Shown: positions 1 through 6,572 of the stretch, one piece after another | How positions within the stretch are numbered: position 1 is the stretch's first letter | Layout of the letters: every line of letters starts with the position of its first letter | DNA from: JBFGFG01 sp041627475 | Lineage (GTDB): Bacteria > Actinomycetota > Nitriliruptoria > Nitriliruptorales > Nitriliruptoraceae | Reading direction: 5' to 3' | DNA length: 17,203 nucleotides | NCBI GenBank assembly: GCA_041627475.1 | Contig: JBFKQZ010000035.1 | Location: forward strand, 1 to 17,203 | Notes under the pieces: generated by a model | Seen by the model: only the letters and a program-made list of their open reading frames with translations | Databases searched by the model: none | Told to the model about the DNA's origin: nothing | Made by a program: the position numbers and the translations under genes

Positions 1-770
1 CCGGCGGTCTCGTACTCGGCGTCGTCGAAGCCGCTCTCCTTGCCGGCGCCGCGCTCGACGACCACAGCGTGCCCCGCCTCGACGAGGTCATGAACGCCCG
101 CCGGCGACAGTTCCTCCGGGTCGTGCACGACCCCGACGACGCGCAGGAGGCCGTCCTCCTCGGCGAGGTCGAGGTGCTGGCGCGCCAGCGTGACCTCGGC
201 CGCGTCACCGACCAGCAGCAGCCGCGGCGGCCCCTCCCGCCGTGTCCGCTGCCACTTGACCGCCTGCCGGACGAAGGCCACGAGCACCGGCGCCAGGATG
301 ATCAGCACGATCAGGTTCCCGATCGGCATCGGCAGTGCGCGCTCGACGGGGAGGTTCTCGACGTTGCGGAAGCCGAGCTCACGGGCCACGCCGGTCAGGG
401 CGAGGATGAGCAGCGCGACGCTGCCCCCGGCCACGAGCGACGGCCCCGCCGCCCGGGGCAGGACCGGCGGCCGGCCGAGGCGCGGCTCCCGGGCGTACAG
501 CCCGGCGAAGTAGAACGACACCTGGAAGACGACTGTCGTCAGCAGGAAGCTCAGCAGGTACGACGCGACCTCGTAGGTCGGCCACTGCGTGCCGTTGCGC
601 ACGAACATGACGGCGAGCAGCAGGCCGTACAGCCCGACGAAGTCCATGAGGTGGGCGAGCCGGAAGCCGTGCCGGTTCAGCCGCCGCAGGAGCGGGTCGT
701 GGCCCCGGTCCCGTGACGGGGGCTGGGGCCGGCGCGGCGACGTCGAGGTCGGCTGGTCGACCTGCGCCAC
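1..770 (-). CDS. Polyprenyl-phosphate glycosylphosphotransferase-like membrane protein, N-terminal part, fused to an alanine-dehydrogenase-like segment (3' end outside window)
   Basis: A minus-strand frame stays open from GTG at 770 to the left edge (256 full residues). A GGGGAGG ribosome site lies 5 nt before the GTG. Residues about 35-165 contain several hydrophobic segments, and a GLY motif sits near residue 83 where this family usually has it. A basic stretch and then RLLLVGDAAEVTLARQHL follow, matching the nucleotide-binding-like (CoA_binding_3) region of WcaJ/ExoY-type initiating transferases, which load the first sugar phosphate onto a lipid carrier at the inner membrane. From about residue 221 the sequence changes character: SPAGVHDLVEAGH, then VVVERGAG, SGF and DAEY match the N-terminal domain of alanine dehydrogenase (AlaDh_PNT_N). 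The catalytic sugar-transferase domain would lie beyond the window, if it exists. The membrane-transferase call rests on motif memory. The hybrid may be a real fusion or an assembly join. Confidence 0.7.
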   Translation of the reverse strand, partial: MAQVDQPTSTSPRRPQPPSRDRGHDPLLRRLNRHGFRLAHLMDFVGLYGLLLAVMFVRNGTQWPTYEVASYLLSFLLTTVVFQVSFYFAGLYAREPRLGRPPVLPRAAGPSLVAGGSVALLILALTGVARELGFRNVENLPVERALPMPIGNLIVLIILAPVLVAFVRQAVKWQRTRREGPPRLLLVGDAAEVTLARQHLDLAEEDGLLRVVGVVHDPEELSPAGVHDLVEAGHAVVVERGAGKESGFDDAEYETA

Positions 771-791
771 ATCAGCCTCCCCGGGACACGC

Positions 792-821
792 GGTGGGCTC
801 GATCCCACCCTCGCTAGGGTA
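792..821. promoter_or_regulatory. Divergent promoter region with a shared symmetric -10 and an adjacent dyad
   Basis: The 103-bp gap between the divergent starts at 770 and 874 contains TAGGGTA at 815-821. It reads as TAGGGT on the plus strand (815-820) and TACCCT on the minus strand (821-816), so both strands present a TANNNT -10 hexamer at the same place. Next to it, GGTGGG (792-797) and CCCACC (804-809) form a perfect 6-bp dyad with a 6-nt spacer. The dyad would fall in the 5' leader of the minus-strand gene, as a hairpin or an operator. No convincing -35 box is visible on either side. The promoter reading is inference. Confidence 0.35.
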
Positions 822-873
822 CGACCTCAGCCGTGCAGCATCCGCTGCGCATCCTCGACCGGAGCCGACCCAC

Positions 874-1848
874 GTGGGCGACGACTGGCCGACGGTCTCG
901 GTGGTCATGCCGGTCCGTGACGAGGCCGACCACCTCGGGGCCGCCGTCGCTGCGGTCCTCACCCAGTCGTACCCACGGCCGCTGGAGGTCGTCCTGGCGG
1001 TCGCGCCCTCCTCGGACGCCACGGAGGCGATCGCCGCAGCCATGGCGGCGGACGATCCGCGCATCACGGTCGTCGCCAATCCTGCCGGCGGCACCGCCGC
1101 CGGGCTCAATGCGGCCATCGCGGCCTCCTCGGGACAGGTCATCGTGCGCGTCGACGGCCACGCCGAGCTGTCCGACGGCTACGTCGAGCAGGCGGTCGCG
1201 ACCCTCCGACGGACCGGCGCGGACAACGTCGGCGGCGTCCAGCGCGCCGTGGGGACCACGCCCATGCAGCAGGCGATCGCGGCCGCCATGACCTCGCGGT
1301 TCGGCGTCGGTGACGCGCAGTTCCACTACGGCGGGGCCGAGGGGCCGACCGACACCGTCTACCTCGGCGTCTTCCGCCGTGACGCGCTCGAACGCGTCGG
1401 CGGCTTCGACGAGGAGCTGGTGCGCAACCAGGACTACGAGCTCAACTGGCGACTCCGGGACACCGGCGGGACCGTCTGGTTCGACCCGGCACTGGAGGTG
1501 ACGTACCGACCCCGGGCCACGCTGCGTGCCCTGGCCCGCCAGTACCACGAGTACGGGCAGTGGAAGCGTCTCGTCCTCGAGCGCGACCCCCGCTCCGTGC
1601 GCTGGCGGCAGCTCGTGCCACCTGCCGCCGTCATCGCCAACCTGCTCGGACTCGTCCTCGGGCTCACCCGCCTGCGCATCGCCCTGGTGGCCCCGGTGAC
1701 GTACGCCGTGGCCGCCCTCGCGGCAGCGGTCACCGCACCGGTGCCCTGGGCGCTGCGACGCCGACTGCCGGCCGTGTTCGCGGTGATGCACCACGCCTGG
1801 GGAGCCGGCTTCCTGCGTGGCGTGCAAACGGCGCGCGAGGACCGCTGA
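874..1848 (+). CDS. Family 2 glycosyltransferase, ExoA-like, with C-terminal membrane segments
   Basis: The product is 324 residues, taking GTG 874 as the start. This start places VSVVMPVRDE at residues 8-17, the usual N-terminal strand of a GT-A fold, with GGAG 9 nt upstream. The frame is open further upstream, but that part is low-complexity and overlaps the divergent promoter. VDGHAEL (93-99) supplies the DXD-like metal and nucleotide-sugar site, GGFDEEL is at 176-182, RNQDYELNWRLR (184-195) holds the catalytic base, and QYHEYGQWK (223-231) follows. The motif order resembles ExoA, which adds a glucose to the lipid-linked repeat unit in succinoglycan synthesis. Two or three hydrophobic segments (about 248-312) should anchor the enzyme to the inner face of the membrane. 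It lies between a glycosylphosphotransferase-like gene and ugd, which fits polysaccharide assembly. Donor and acceptor cannot be read from the sequence. Confidence 0.88.
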   Translation: MGDDWPTVSVVMPVRDEADHLGAAVAAVLTQSYPRPLEVVLAVAPSSDATEAIAAAMAADDPRITVVANPAGGTAAGLNAAIAASSGQVIVRVDGHAELSDGYVEQAVATLRRTGADNVGGVQRAVGTTPMQQAIAAAMTSRFGVGDAQFHYGGAEGPTDTVYLGVFRRDALERVGGFDEELVRNQDYELNWRLRDTGGTVWFDPALEVTYRPRATLRALARQYHEYGQWKRLVLERDPRSVRWRQLVPPAAVIANLLGLVLGLTRLRIALVAPVTYAVAALAAAVTAPVPWALRRRLPAVFAVMHHAWGAGFLRGVQTAREDR

Positions 1849-1857
1849 GGGGGACAT

Positions 1858-1912
1858 CGACGGTCGAGGTCGCCCGACGGTCGGCGGTACCGTTCCGACC
1901 TGACCATGGAGG
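1858..1912 (+). promoter_or_regulatory. Putative ugd promoter with dyads and ribosome site
   Basis: In the 68-bp gap before ugd, TACCGT at 1888-1893 is a plausible -10. It is embedded in symmetric sequence: GGTCGG (1879-1884) pairs with CCGACC (1895-1900), and CGGTACCG (1885-1892) between them is itself a palindrome. A 9-bp direct repeat, CGACGGTCG, occurs at 1858-1866 and 1875-1883. GGAGG at 1908-1912 is the ribosome site, 4 nt before the ATG at 1917. A dyad covering a -10 is a typical layout for repressor binding, but the sequence is GC-rich, so short dyads are expected at some rate by chance. Confidence 0.35.
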
Positions 1913-1916
1913 AACG

Positions 1917-3230
1917 ATGAAGACCGCGGTGATCGGTGTCGGCCACGTCGGCCTGGTGACGGCTGCATGCCTCGCGCGCTGGGGCCACGAGGTCGTCGGC
2001 ATGGACGACGACGCCTCGAAGATCGAGACGCTCGAGGCCGGCTCCGTGCCGTTCTACGAGGACGGCCTGCTCGAGCTCGTCTCCGAGGGGGTCGAGTCCG
2101 GCCGCCTCACCTTCACGAGCGACACCCGCACCGCCATCGACGGTGCCGAGGTCGTCTTCGTCTGCGTCGGCACCCCGTCACTGCCCGGCGGCGGTCCCAA
2201 CCTCCGCTACGTCGAGGCGGTCGGTCGCAACGTCGCCGCGTACGCGGAGCAGGACCTCGTGCTGGTCGAGAAGTCGACCGTCCCGGCGAACACCGGCGAA
2301 CGGCTGCAGCAGGTCATCGCCCGCGAGCAGGAGCGGCACGGCCAGCGCGTGCGCATCAGCGTCGCCTCGAACCCGGAGTTCCTCCGCGAGGGCGTCGCCG
2401 TGCAGGACACGCTGCACCCCGACCGCATCGTCTACGGCACGTCCGACGACTGGGCGCGCGACCGCCTCCGCGAGGTGTACGCGACCGTGGTCGAGGAGGA
2501 CGGCTGCCCCGTCGTCGAGACCGACGTCCCGACCGCCGAGCTGATCAAGCACGCCAGCAACGCCTTCCTCGCGACCCGGATCTCGTTCATCAACCAGGTC
2601 GCGCGGATCTGCGAGCGCGTCGGTGCCGACGTCGAGACCGTGGCCGAGGGCATGGGCCACGACGTCCGCATCGGTCCGCACTTCCTCCGCGCCGGCATCG
2701 GCTACGGCGGCTCGTGCTTCCCCAAGGACGTGGACGCGTTCATCCACCTGGCCCGTCAGGTCGGCGAGGACTTCCGGATCCTCGAGGAGGTCCGCGCGGT
2801 CAACACGGGCATGCGCGAGCTCGCGGTCGAGAAGCTCCGCGGCGAGCTGTGGCACCTCGAGTCCAAGACCATCACGATCCTCGGCGCCGCCTTCAAGCCC
2901 GGCACCGACGACCTGCGTGAGGCACCGGGGCTCCACATCGCCGCGGCACTCACCGAGGAGGGCGCGCAGGTCCGCCTCTGGGACCCGGTCGCACTCGGCG
3001 CCGTGAAGCAGCAGTACCCGCAGTACGAGGTCGTCGAGGACCTGGAGTCGGCGCTCGACGGCGCCCACGCCGCCATCGTCGCGACCGAGTGGGACGAGCT
3101 GCACGAGCTCACGCCCGAGCGCGTGTACGAACTCCTCGGCTACCCGATCGTCATCGACGGGCGCAACGTCTTCGACCCGGCCGCGATGCGCGACGCCGGG
3201 ATCCACTACCACAGTGTCGGGCGCGCCTGA
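1917..3230 (+). CDS. ugd: UDP-glucose 6-dehydrogenase
   Basis: The product is 437 residues, the usual family length. It oxidises UDP-glucose to UDP-glucuronate with two NAD+ in the cytoplasm, giving a precursor for acidic polysaccharides. The ATG at 1917 has GGAGG 4 nt upstream and puts the Rossmann motif GVGHVG at residues 7-12. Also visible are FVCVGTP (first domain), VEKSTVPANTG, SNPEFLREG, the lysine-containing ELIKHASNAFLA, the catalytic-cysteine motif GYGGSCFPKD (Cys267), the C-terminal-domain motif LGAAFKPGTDDLREAP, and VATEWDE near the end. All expected catalytic elements are present. The upstream extension of the frame lies inside the preceding glycosyltransferase gene and was discarded. 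The stop codon sits inside the first unit of a 23-bp tandem repeat. The close paralogous GDP-mannose dehydrogenase is less likely given the local motifs and the length. Confidence 0.95.
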   Translation: MKTAVIGVGHVGLVTAACLARWGHEVVGMDDDASKIETLEAGSVPFYEDGLLELVSEGVESGRLTFTSDTRTAIDGAEVVFVCVGTPSLPGGGPNLRYVEAVGRNVAAYAEQDLVLVEKSTVPANTGERLQQVIAREQERHGQRVRISVASNPEFLREGVAVQDTLHPDRIVYGTSDDWARDRLREVYATVVEEDGCPVVETDVPTAELIKHASNAFLATRISFINQVARICERVGADVETVAEGMGHDVRIGPHFLRAGIGYGGSCFPKDVDAFIHLARQVGEDFRILEEVRAVNTGMRELAVEKLRGELWHLESKTITILGAAFKPGTDDLREAPGLHIAAALTEEGAQVRLWDPVALGAVKQQYPQYEVVEDLESALDGAHAAIVATEWDELHELTPERVYELLGYPIVIDGRNVFDPAAMRDAGIHYHSVGRA

Positions 3231-3335
3231 GGCACTCCGTCCAGCGCGCCTGAGGCGCTCCGTCCAGCGCGCCTGAGGCACTCCGTCCAGCGCGCCTGAG
3301 GCGTTCCGTCCAGCGCGCCTGAGGCGCGACGTCGG
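3221..3335. repeat. 23-bp tandem repeat, four full units plus a partial fifth
   Basis: Four head-to-tail 23-bp units run at 3221-3243, 3244-3266, 3267-3289 and 3290-3312. A fifth (3313-3335) matches for about 15 bases and then diverges. Each unit begins GCGCGCCTGAGGC and ends TCCGTCCA. The only differences between full units are at the two bases after GAGGC, which read AC, GC, AC, GT. Units 1 and 3 are identical. Units 2, 4 and 5 contain GCGCC-TGA-GGCGC, a perfect 5-bp hairpin with a 3-nt loop; units 1 and 3 have one mismatch in the stem. The first unit includes the ugd stop codon (3228-3230). The array fills the convergent gap between ugd and the lipoprotein gene, where stacked hairpins could act as a two-way terminator (inference). 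Confidence 0.95.
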
Positions 3336-3339
3336 GCGC

Positions 3340-3362
3340 GACGCCCTTCGGCGCTAGGCGTC
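3340..3362. terminator. Hairpin at the convergent junction
   Basis: GACGCC (3340-3345) can pair with GGCGTC (3357-3362). An alternative stem is CGCC (3342-3345) with GGCG (3350-3353). The structure overlaps the stop codon of the minus-strand lipoprotein gene (3354-3356) and follows the tandem repeats. There is no T-tract on either strand, so this is at most a weak or non-canonical terminator. Confidence 0.3.
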
Positions 3363-3914
3363 CACCGGGGCGCCGAAGTCCAGCGAGTCCAGGATCGCCT
3401 GGAACTCCTCGACGTGGCGCAGGTAGACGTCCGGTGCCGTGCGCTGCCCCTGGACCGGGACCGGCTGCAGCAGGATCACCAGCTCGCGTGACGGCACGAT
3501 CACGACCTGCTCGCGGGTCGGCACGTCGTAAGTCACCCAGCTGAAGGTGATCGACGTCGCGGGGATGCCGTCGAGCTGGATGCGACGGTCGGACTCGACC
3601 TGTCCGCCCTCGGCCTCGATCAGCGCCCGCCACGCGTCGGCGTTGGTCGGATCGGTCGTGAACTGCACGGCGACGGCGTCGTTCGCCTCGGGGTCCTGGG
3701 GCAGGGACGGCGTCGCCTCGATGTCGTCCGCCCGCAGGTCCCGGTTCGCGATCAGCAGCAGGTCGCCCCGCTCGGCGAGGACCTGCCAACCGGCCGGGAC
3801 GACCAGGTCGAGGTCACGCCACGCCATGGGGCCGGCACCACCGCCACCACCCGCGGTGCATGCTGCGAGCACGGCGGCCAGCAGGGCGAGCGCGAGCGGA
3901 CGCAGGACGGACAA
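3354..3914 (-). CDS. Small lipoprotein, PsbP/Mog1-like (tentative)
   Basis: The product is 186 residues. TTG at 3914 was chosen because GGAG lies 7 nt upstream and the product then begins with a clean lipoprotein signal: a short basic start, a hydrophobic core, and lipobox LAAC with the lipidated cysteine at residue 19. A GGGGGAG linker follows. The mature domain has VVPAGW near its start, LDGIPATSITFSW in the middle and FQAILDSLDF at the end. That order (PGW near the start, an alternating strand core, and a final helix ending in S-L-x-F) resembles PsbP/Mog1-like secreted domains. No catalytic residues are evident. It is the last of three minus-strand genes, 63 bp after the degenerate BY-kinase-like gene, which suggests a shared envelope role. 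The function is unknown and the fold assignment is inference. Confidence 0.8.
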   Translation of the reverse strand: MSVLRPLALALLAAVLAACTAGGGGGAGPMAWRDLDLVVPAGWQVLAERGDLLLIANRDLRADDIEATPSLPQDPEANDAVAVQFTTDPTNADAWRALIEAEGGQVESDRRIQLDGIPATSITFSWVTYDVPTREQVVIVPSRELVILLQPVPVQGQRTAPDVYLRHVEEFQAILDSLDFGAPVDA

Positions 3915-3977
3915 CGACGGACTCCGAGTCGGTTCGCCGTCAGGGAACCACGTCGGGGATGCCCGGACGACCGGCGC

Positions 3978-5606
3978 TCAGCCCTCGCCGTCCTGACGAC
4001 GCAGCAGCTGCTCCAACGCGGCCGTTGTCACCAGCGGGTCGCTCTCGGCGAAGCCGTCGAGGTCCAGGTCACCTGTGGTCGTCCGGAACGAGATCGGCCG
4101 CAGGGGCCCGGTCGCATCCGGATCGGTCGCCCGCTCGTCCGTCGCGGACGCAACCGCCGGACGGTCGTCCTGCGGTGCGTCACTGGCGTCCGGCGTGTCG
4201 TCCATGCCGGTGAGATCGATCTGATGGGTGTCGACGCCGTCGTCCGCGGCGGCCGGCTCGCCGCCTTCCGCCGCGTCCGGCTCCGGCTCGTCGTCCAGTG
4301 CAGCCAGTTCGATCGACGCGACGAGGTCGTCCAGTGTCTCGTCATCGCTCGCCGCGTCGTCGCCCTCGTCCAGGTCCTCACGCTCGTCCAGGTCGTCCGG
4401 CGCGGACATCGCGACGTCGTCGGCACCGGTGGGCGCGAAGACGTCGACGTCGTCCTCCTCGTACGCAGGGCCGACGTCCTCCATGACCGGGGGCGGGGGT
4501 GGCGGGACAGGGTCCTGTGACACGGGCTCGACCGGGGGCGCCGGCGGTGTCGACACCGGCGGCTCGGGCGCGGTGGGCGGCGAGACGTCGGGGGCAGCCG
4601 GCGTCTCCGCGAACGGTGCGGGACGCTCCTCCTCGACCTCCAGGGGCGGGAGGGCCGCAGCAGGCCGTTCTGCGCCTGCAGCACCGAAGGCTGCACCGAT
4701 CCCGCGGGCGGCGGGTCGCGACGCCGGCGCAGTCGCGGCAGCGACCGTCCCGACCTGCAGCCCACCGACGACCACCGCCTCCGGCGTGCCACCGGCCCGC
4801 TCGAGGGCGTCGAGCCGAGCCGAGACCATGGCCCGTTGCTGGGTGTCCGCCGCGACCAGCAGCAGGGTGCGGTCAACCGCTCGCAGCAGCTCGGGCGTGT
4901 GCGTGGCCGCCTCCGGCGCCACGACGAGCAGCAGCTCGAGGTCCCGCGGGGGGCGACGGGCGACGCCGGCCGCGGCGGTCACGGCGGCGGCGCGGTCGAG
5001 GCCGCCACCGATCCAGGCGTAGGGGCGGTCGTCGGCCAGGGTGGCCGCCTCGCCGAGCCGGACGGTCCCCGCACCGACGTCGGCGACCCCGGGGGCCCCG
5101 GCAGCGCGGAGGTCGATCACGAGCGACGTGTGGCCGGCCGCAGCGGCACCCCGGGCGACCGCGGCCGCGAGCTCCGACGGGTCGGTCCCGGTCCCGGTGA
5201 CGGCGATGCTGAGGTGGTTGCGCTCGGCCATGCGGCGCTGCAGCGCCGCGAGGACGGGTGCGGCGTGCTCCTCCGGGTCGGGTCCGGCCATCCGTGCCAG
5301 CACGGCGTGCCCGTCCCGGCGCAGGTGCCGCGGTCCGCGGACCACCGGGTCGCGGCCGTCCAGCACGACCGCGGCCGTGGCGCCGGCGAACAGGGCGAGC
5401 AGGCCCACCACGAACCCCGACACGGCGTTCGGGGGCAGGACACCCGGCGCCACCAGTGCCAGCACGAGGCCGAGGAGCACCACGACGGCGGCGGCCACCA
5501 TCGCCGCGGGCCGCTGGAGGTGCAGCAGTTCGGCGATCTCGGGCACCGCCACGCGGCCGCTCTCGGCTGCCTGGCGCGTGTGATCGTCTGTGTGTGGCGT
5601 GTCCAT
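3978..5606 (-). CDS. Two-helix membrane protein with degenerate BY-kinase/ParA-like domain and acidic proline-rich tail
   Basis: The product is 542 residues from ATG 5606. The frame opens further upstream, but that part overlaps the preceding gene and has shadow-like composition. Two membrane helices (about 34-53 and 61-82) are separated by only some 8 residues. Next come RGPRHLRRDGHAVLARM (90-106) and a domain at about 132-285 laid out like a CpsD/Wzc-type tyrosine kinase or ParA ATPase. TGTGTDPSE (137-145) sits where the P-loop belongs but has no Gly-Lys-Ser/Thr. LVIDLR (162-167) matches the second nucleotide motif. LELLLVVAPE sits at the Walker B position without its aspartates, and VDRTLLLVAAD follows. 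ATP hydrolysis is therefore unlikely. Residues about 290-542 are Pro/Ala- then Asp/Glu-rich, with six consecutive prolines near 368. A scaffold or regulator of polysaccharide export is possible (inference). Confidence 0.82.
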   Translation of the reverse strand: MDTPHTDDHTRQAAESGRVAVPEIAELLHLQRPAAMVAAAVVVLLGLVLALVAPGVLPPNAVSGFVVGLLALFAGATAAVVLDGRDPVVRGPRHLRRDGHAVLARMAGPDPEEHAAPVLAALQRRMAERNHLSIAVTGTGTDPSELAAAVARGAAAAGHTSLVIDLRAAGAPGVADVGAGTVRLGEAATLADDRPYAWIGGGLDRAAAVTAAAGVARRPPRDLELLLVVAPEAATHTPELLRAVDRTLLLVAADTQQRAMVSARLDALERAGGTPEAVVVGGLQVGTVAAATAPASRPAARGIGAAFGAAGAERPAAALPPLEVEEERPAPFAETPAAPDVSPPTAPEPPVSTPPAPPVEPVSQDPVPPPPPPVMEDVGPAYEEDDVDVFAPTGADDVAMSAPDDLDEREDLDEGDDAASDDETLDDLVASIELAALDDEPEPDAAEGGEPAAADDGVDTHQIDLTGMDDTPDASDAPQDDRPAVASATDERATDPDATGPLRPISFRTTTGDLDLDGFAESDPLVTTAALEQLLRRQDGEG

Positions 5607-5614
5607 CGTCCGCG

Positions 5615-5620
5615 ACTGTA
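5615..5620 (-). promoter_or_regulatory. Possible leaderless -10 for the BY-kinase-like gene
   Basis: On the minus strand TACAGT lies exactly 8 nt before ATG 5606, and no Shine-Dalgarno-like sequence is found between them. This spacing would start the transcript at or next to the A of the ATG, giving a leaderless mRNA, a form common in actinobacteria. No clear -35 is seen. The gene could also be expressed from the promoter of the upstream gene, whose stop is 55 bp away. Confidence 0.35.
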
Positions 5621-5661
5621 ACCACGCCCACCACGCCCGCCGGTGAGGTGGCGCGGCTGGC

Positions 5662-6537
5662 TCAGCCGCGCAGGTCGACCGGGTCGAGCGCGGCGCCCAG
5701 CTCCCCCACCCGCTCCTCCAGGACGACGAGCGCCGCCGGCACACCCGAACCGTCCACCCAGCAGGCCGCAGCGGCCCGGGCGTCCAGCACACCCAGCAGG
5801 TCCCCCGTGCCGAACGGGTCCTGCCGGTAGCGGTCACGGAGCTCGTCGAACTCCTGGCCACGGCGGTCACGGATGAGTTCGCGGAGCTCTCGCGTGCGGT
5901 CCGCCACCACCGCGGCAGCCTCGCTGCGTCGCGGCCACAGCTCCACGCACGCCGGGGTGGCCGAGCGGTCGTCCGCCGTGGCGGCGAGGCCCTCGGCCGC
6001 CGTCGCCAGTTCCTCGAAGGCCGTCAGCTGCTGGCTGTAGGAACCGCGGGCGTCCCAGCCCGCGAGGAGCTCCTCCAGCTGCTGGTCGAAGGCAGGCACG
6101 GCGGCGACGGCGGCGAGCTCACCCTCGACCTCGGACACCACCGCCCGGGCATCCCGCACGAGGTCGTCGAGCAGCGCGGACGCCGTCGTCACGTCCGGCC
6201 CCACGCCCTCGAGGTCCGTCGTGGCGATCACGTCGATCGCCGCCTCGAACGGTCCCAGCTGCAGGGAGTCCGCGAGAGCGGCGCGCTCGGCCGAGGGCGC
6301 CTCCTCGGTCCAGACCCGTTCAAGCGCGTCCACGAGACGCTCCGCCTCGCCGAGCAGCTGTGGCACCGGCTCGGCGAGGACCTCGCGTGCCGCCCGCACC
6401 TCGTCGACCCGGTCGTCCTCGGTGACCACGATCTCACCGCCGTCGGACGACGGGAGGTCGCAGCCGGCCGTGAGCACCGCGACGAGGACCACGCTCGCGA
6501 GGAGCGGGGTCCGTGGGGGGCGCAGGCGGGACGGCAC
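5662..6537 (-). CDS. Alpha-helical lipoprotein of unknown function
   Basis: The product is 291 residues from GTG 6537. This start gives an N-terminal arginine-rich stretch, a hydrophobic segment (about 12-24) and a lipobox-like LTAGC with the lipidated cysteine at residue 26. A longer upstream extension is Arg/Pro-rich shadow sequence and was discarded. The mature part is rich in Ala, Glu, Leu and Arg with heptad-like spacing and few strand-formers, so it is probably a helical bundle or coiled coil outside the membrane. Two further cysteines (in ACVELW and AACWVDG) could form a disulfide. No known family was recognised. It is the first gene of the three-gene minus-strand cluster and diverges from the secreted-protein gene at 6573 across 35 bp. 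No ribosome site is visible, and TAGCGT lies 8 nt before the start. Confidence 0.8.
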   Translation of the reverse strand: MPSRLRPPRTPLLASVVLVAVLTAGCDLPSSDGGEIVVTEDDRVDEVRAAREVLAEPVPQLLGEAERLVDALERVWTEEAPSAERAALADSLQLGPFEAAIDVIATTDLEGVGPDVTTASALLDDLVRDARAVVSEVEGELAAVAAVPAFDQQLEELLAGWDARGSYSQQLTAFEELATAAEGLAATADDRSATPACVELWPRRSEAAAVVADRTRELRELIRDRRGQEFDELRDRYRQDPFGTGDLLGVLDARAAAACWVDGSGVPAALVVLEERVGELGAALDPVDLRG

Positions 6538-6545
6538 GACGCCGA

Positions 6546-6566
6546 ACGCTACCGGCGGCCTACGGT
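6546..6566. promoter_or_regulatory. Back-to-back leaderless promoters
   Basis: The 35-bp gap between GTG 6537 (minus) and GTG 6573 (plus) holds TAGCGT on the minus strand (6551-6546, 8 nt from its start) and TACGGT on the plus strand (6561-6566, 6 nt from its start). The hexamers are separated by 9 bp, and neither gene has a Shine-Dalgarno sequence. Both transcripts would start at or near the initiation codon, and each promoter's upstream region would lie in the other gene's first codons. This is inferred from spacing only. Confidence 0.45.
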
Positions 6567-6572
6567 GACGCG

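Noticed and set aside
69..716. Plus-strand open frame at the left edge
   Set aside because: Its product is Asp/Arg/Gln/Pro-rich noise. The opposite strand encodes clear membrane helices and recognisable motifs with a good ribosome site.
589..873. Upstream extension of the glycosyltransferase frame
   Set aside because: It overlaps the divergent gene and its promoter. The GT-A fold begins immediately after GTG 874, which has its own ribosome site.
3221..3335. Short CRISPR-like array
   Set aside because: The units are directly contiguous with no unique spacers between them, so this is a plain tandem repeat.
5607..5870. N-terminal extension of the BY-kinase-like protein
   Set aside because: It lies inside the preceding lipoprotein gene and reads as Arg/Ser/Trp-rich shadow. 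ATG 5606 gives a sensible cytoplasmic start before the first helix.
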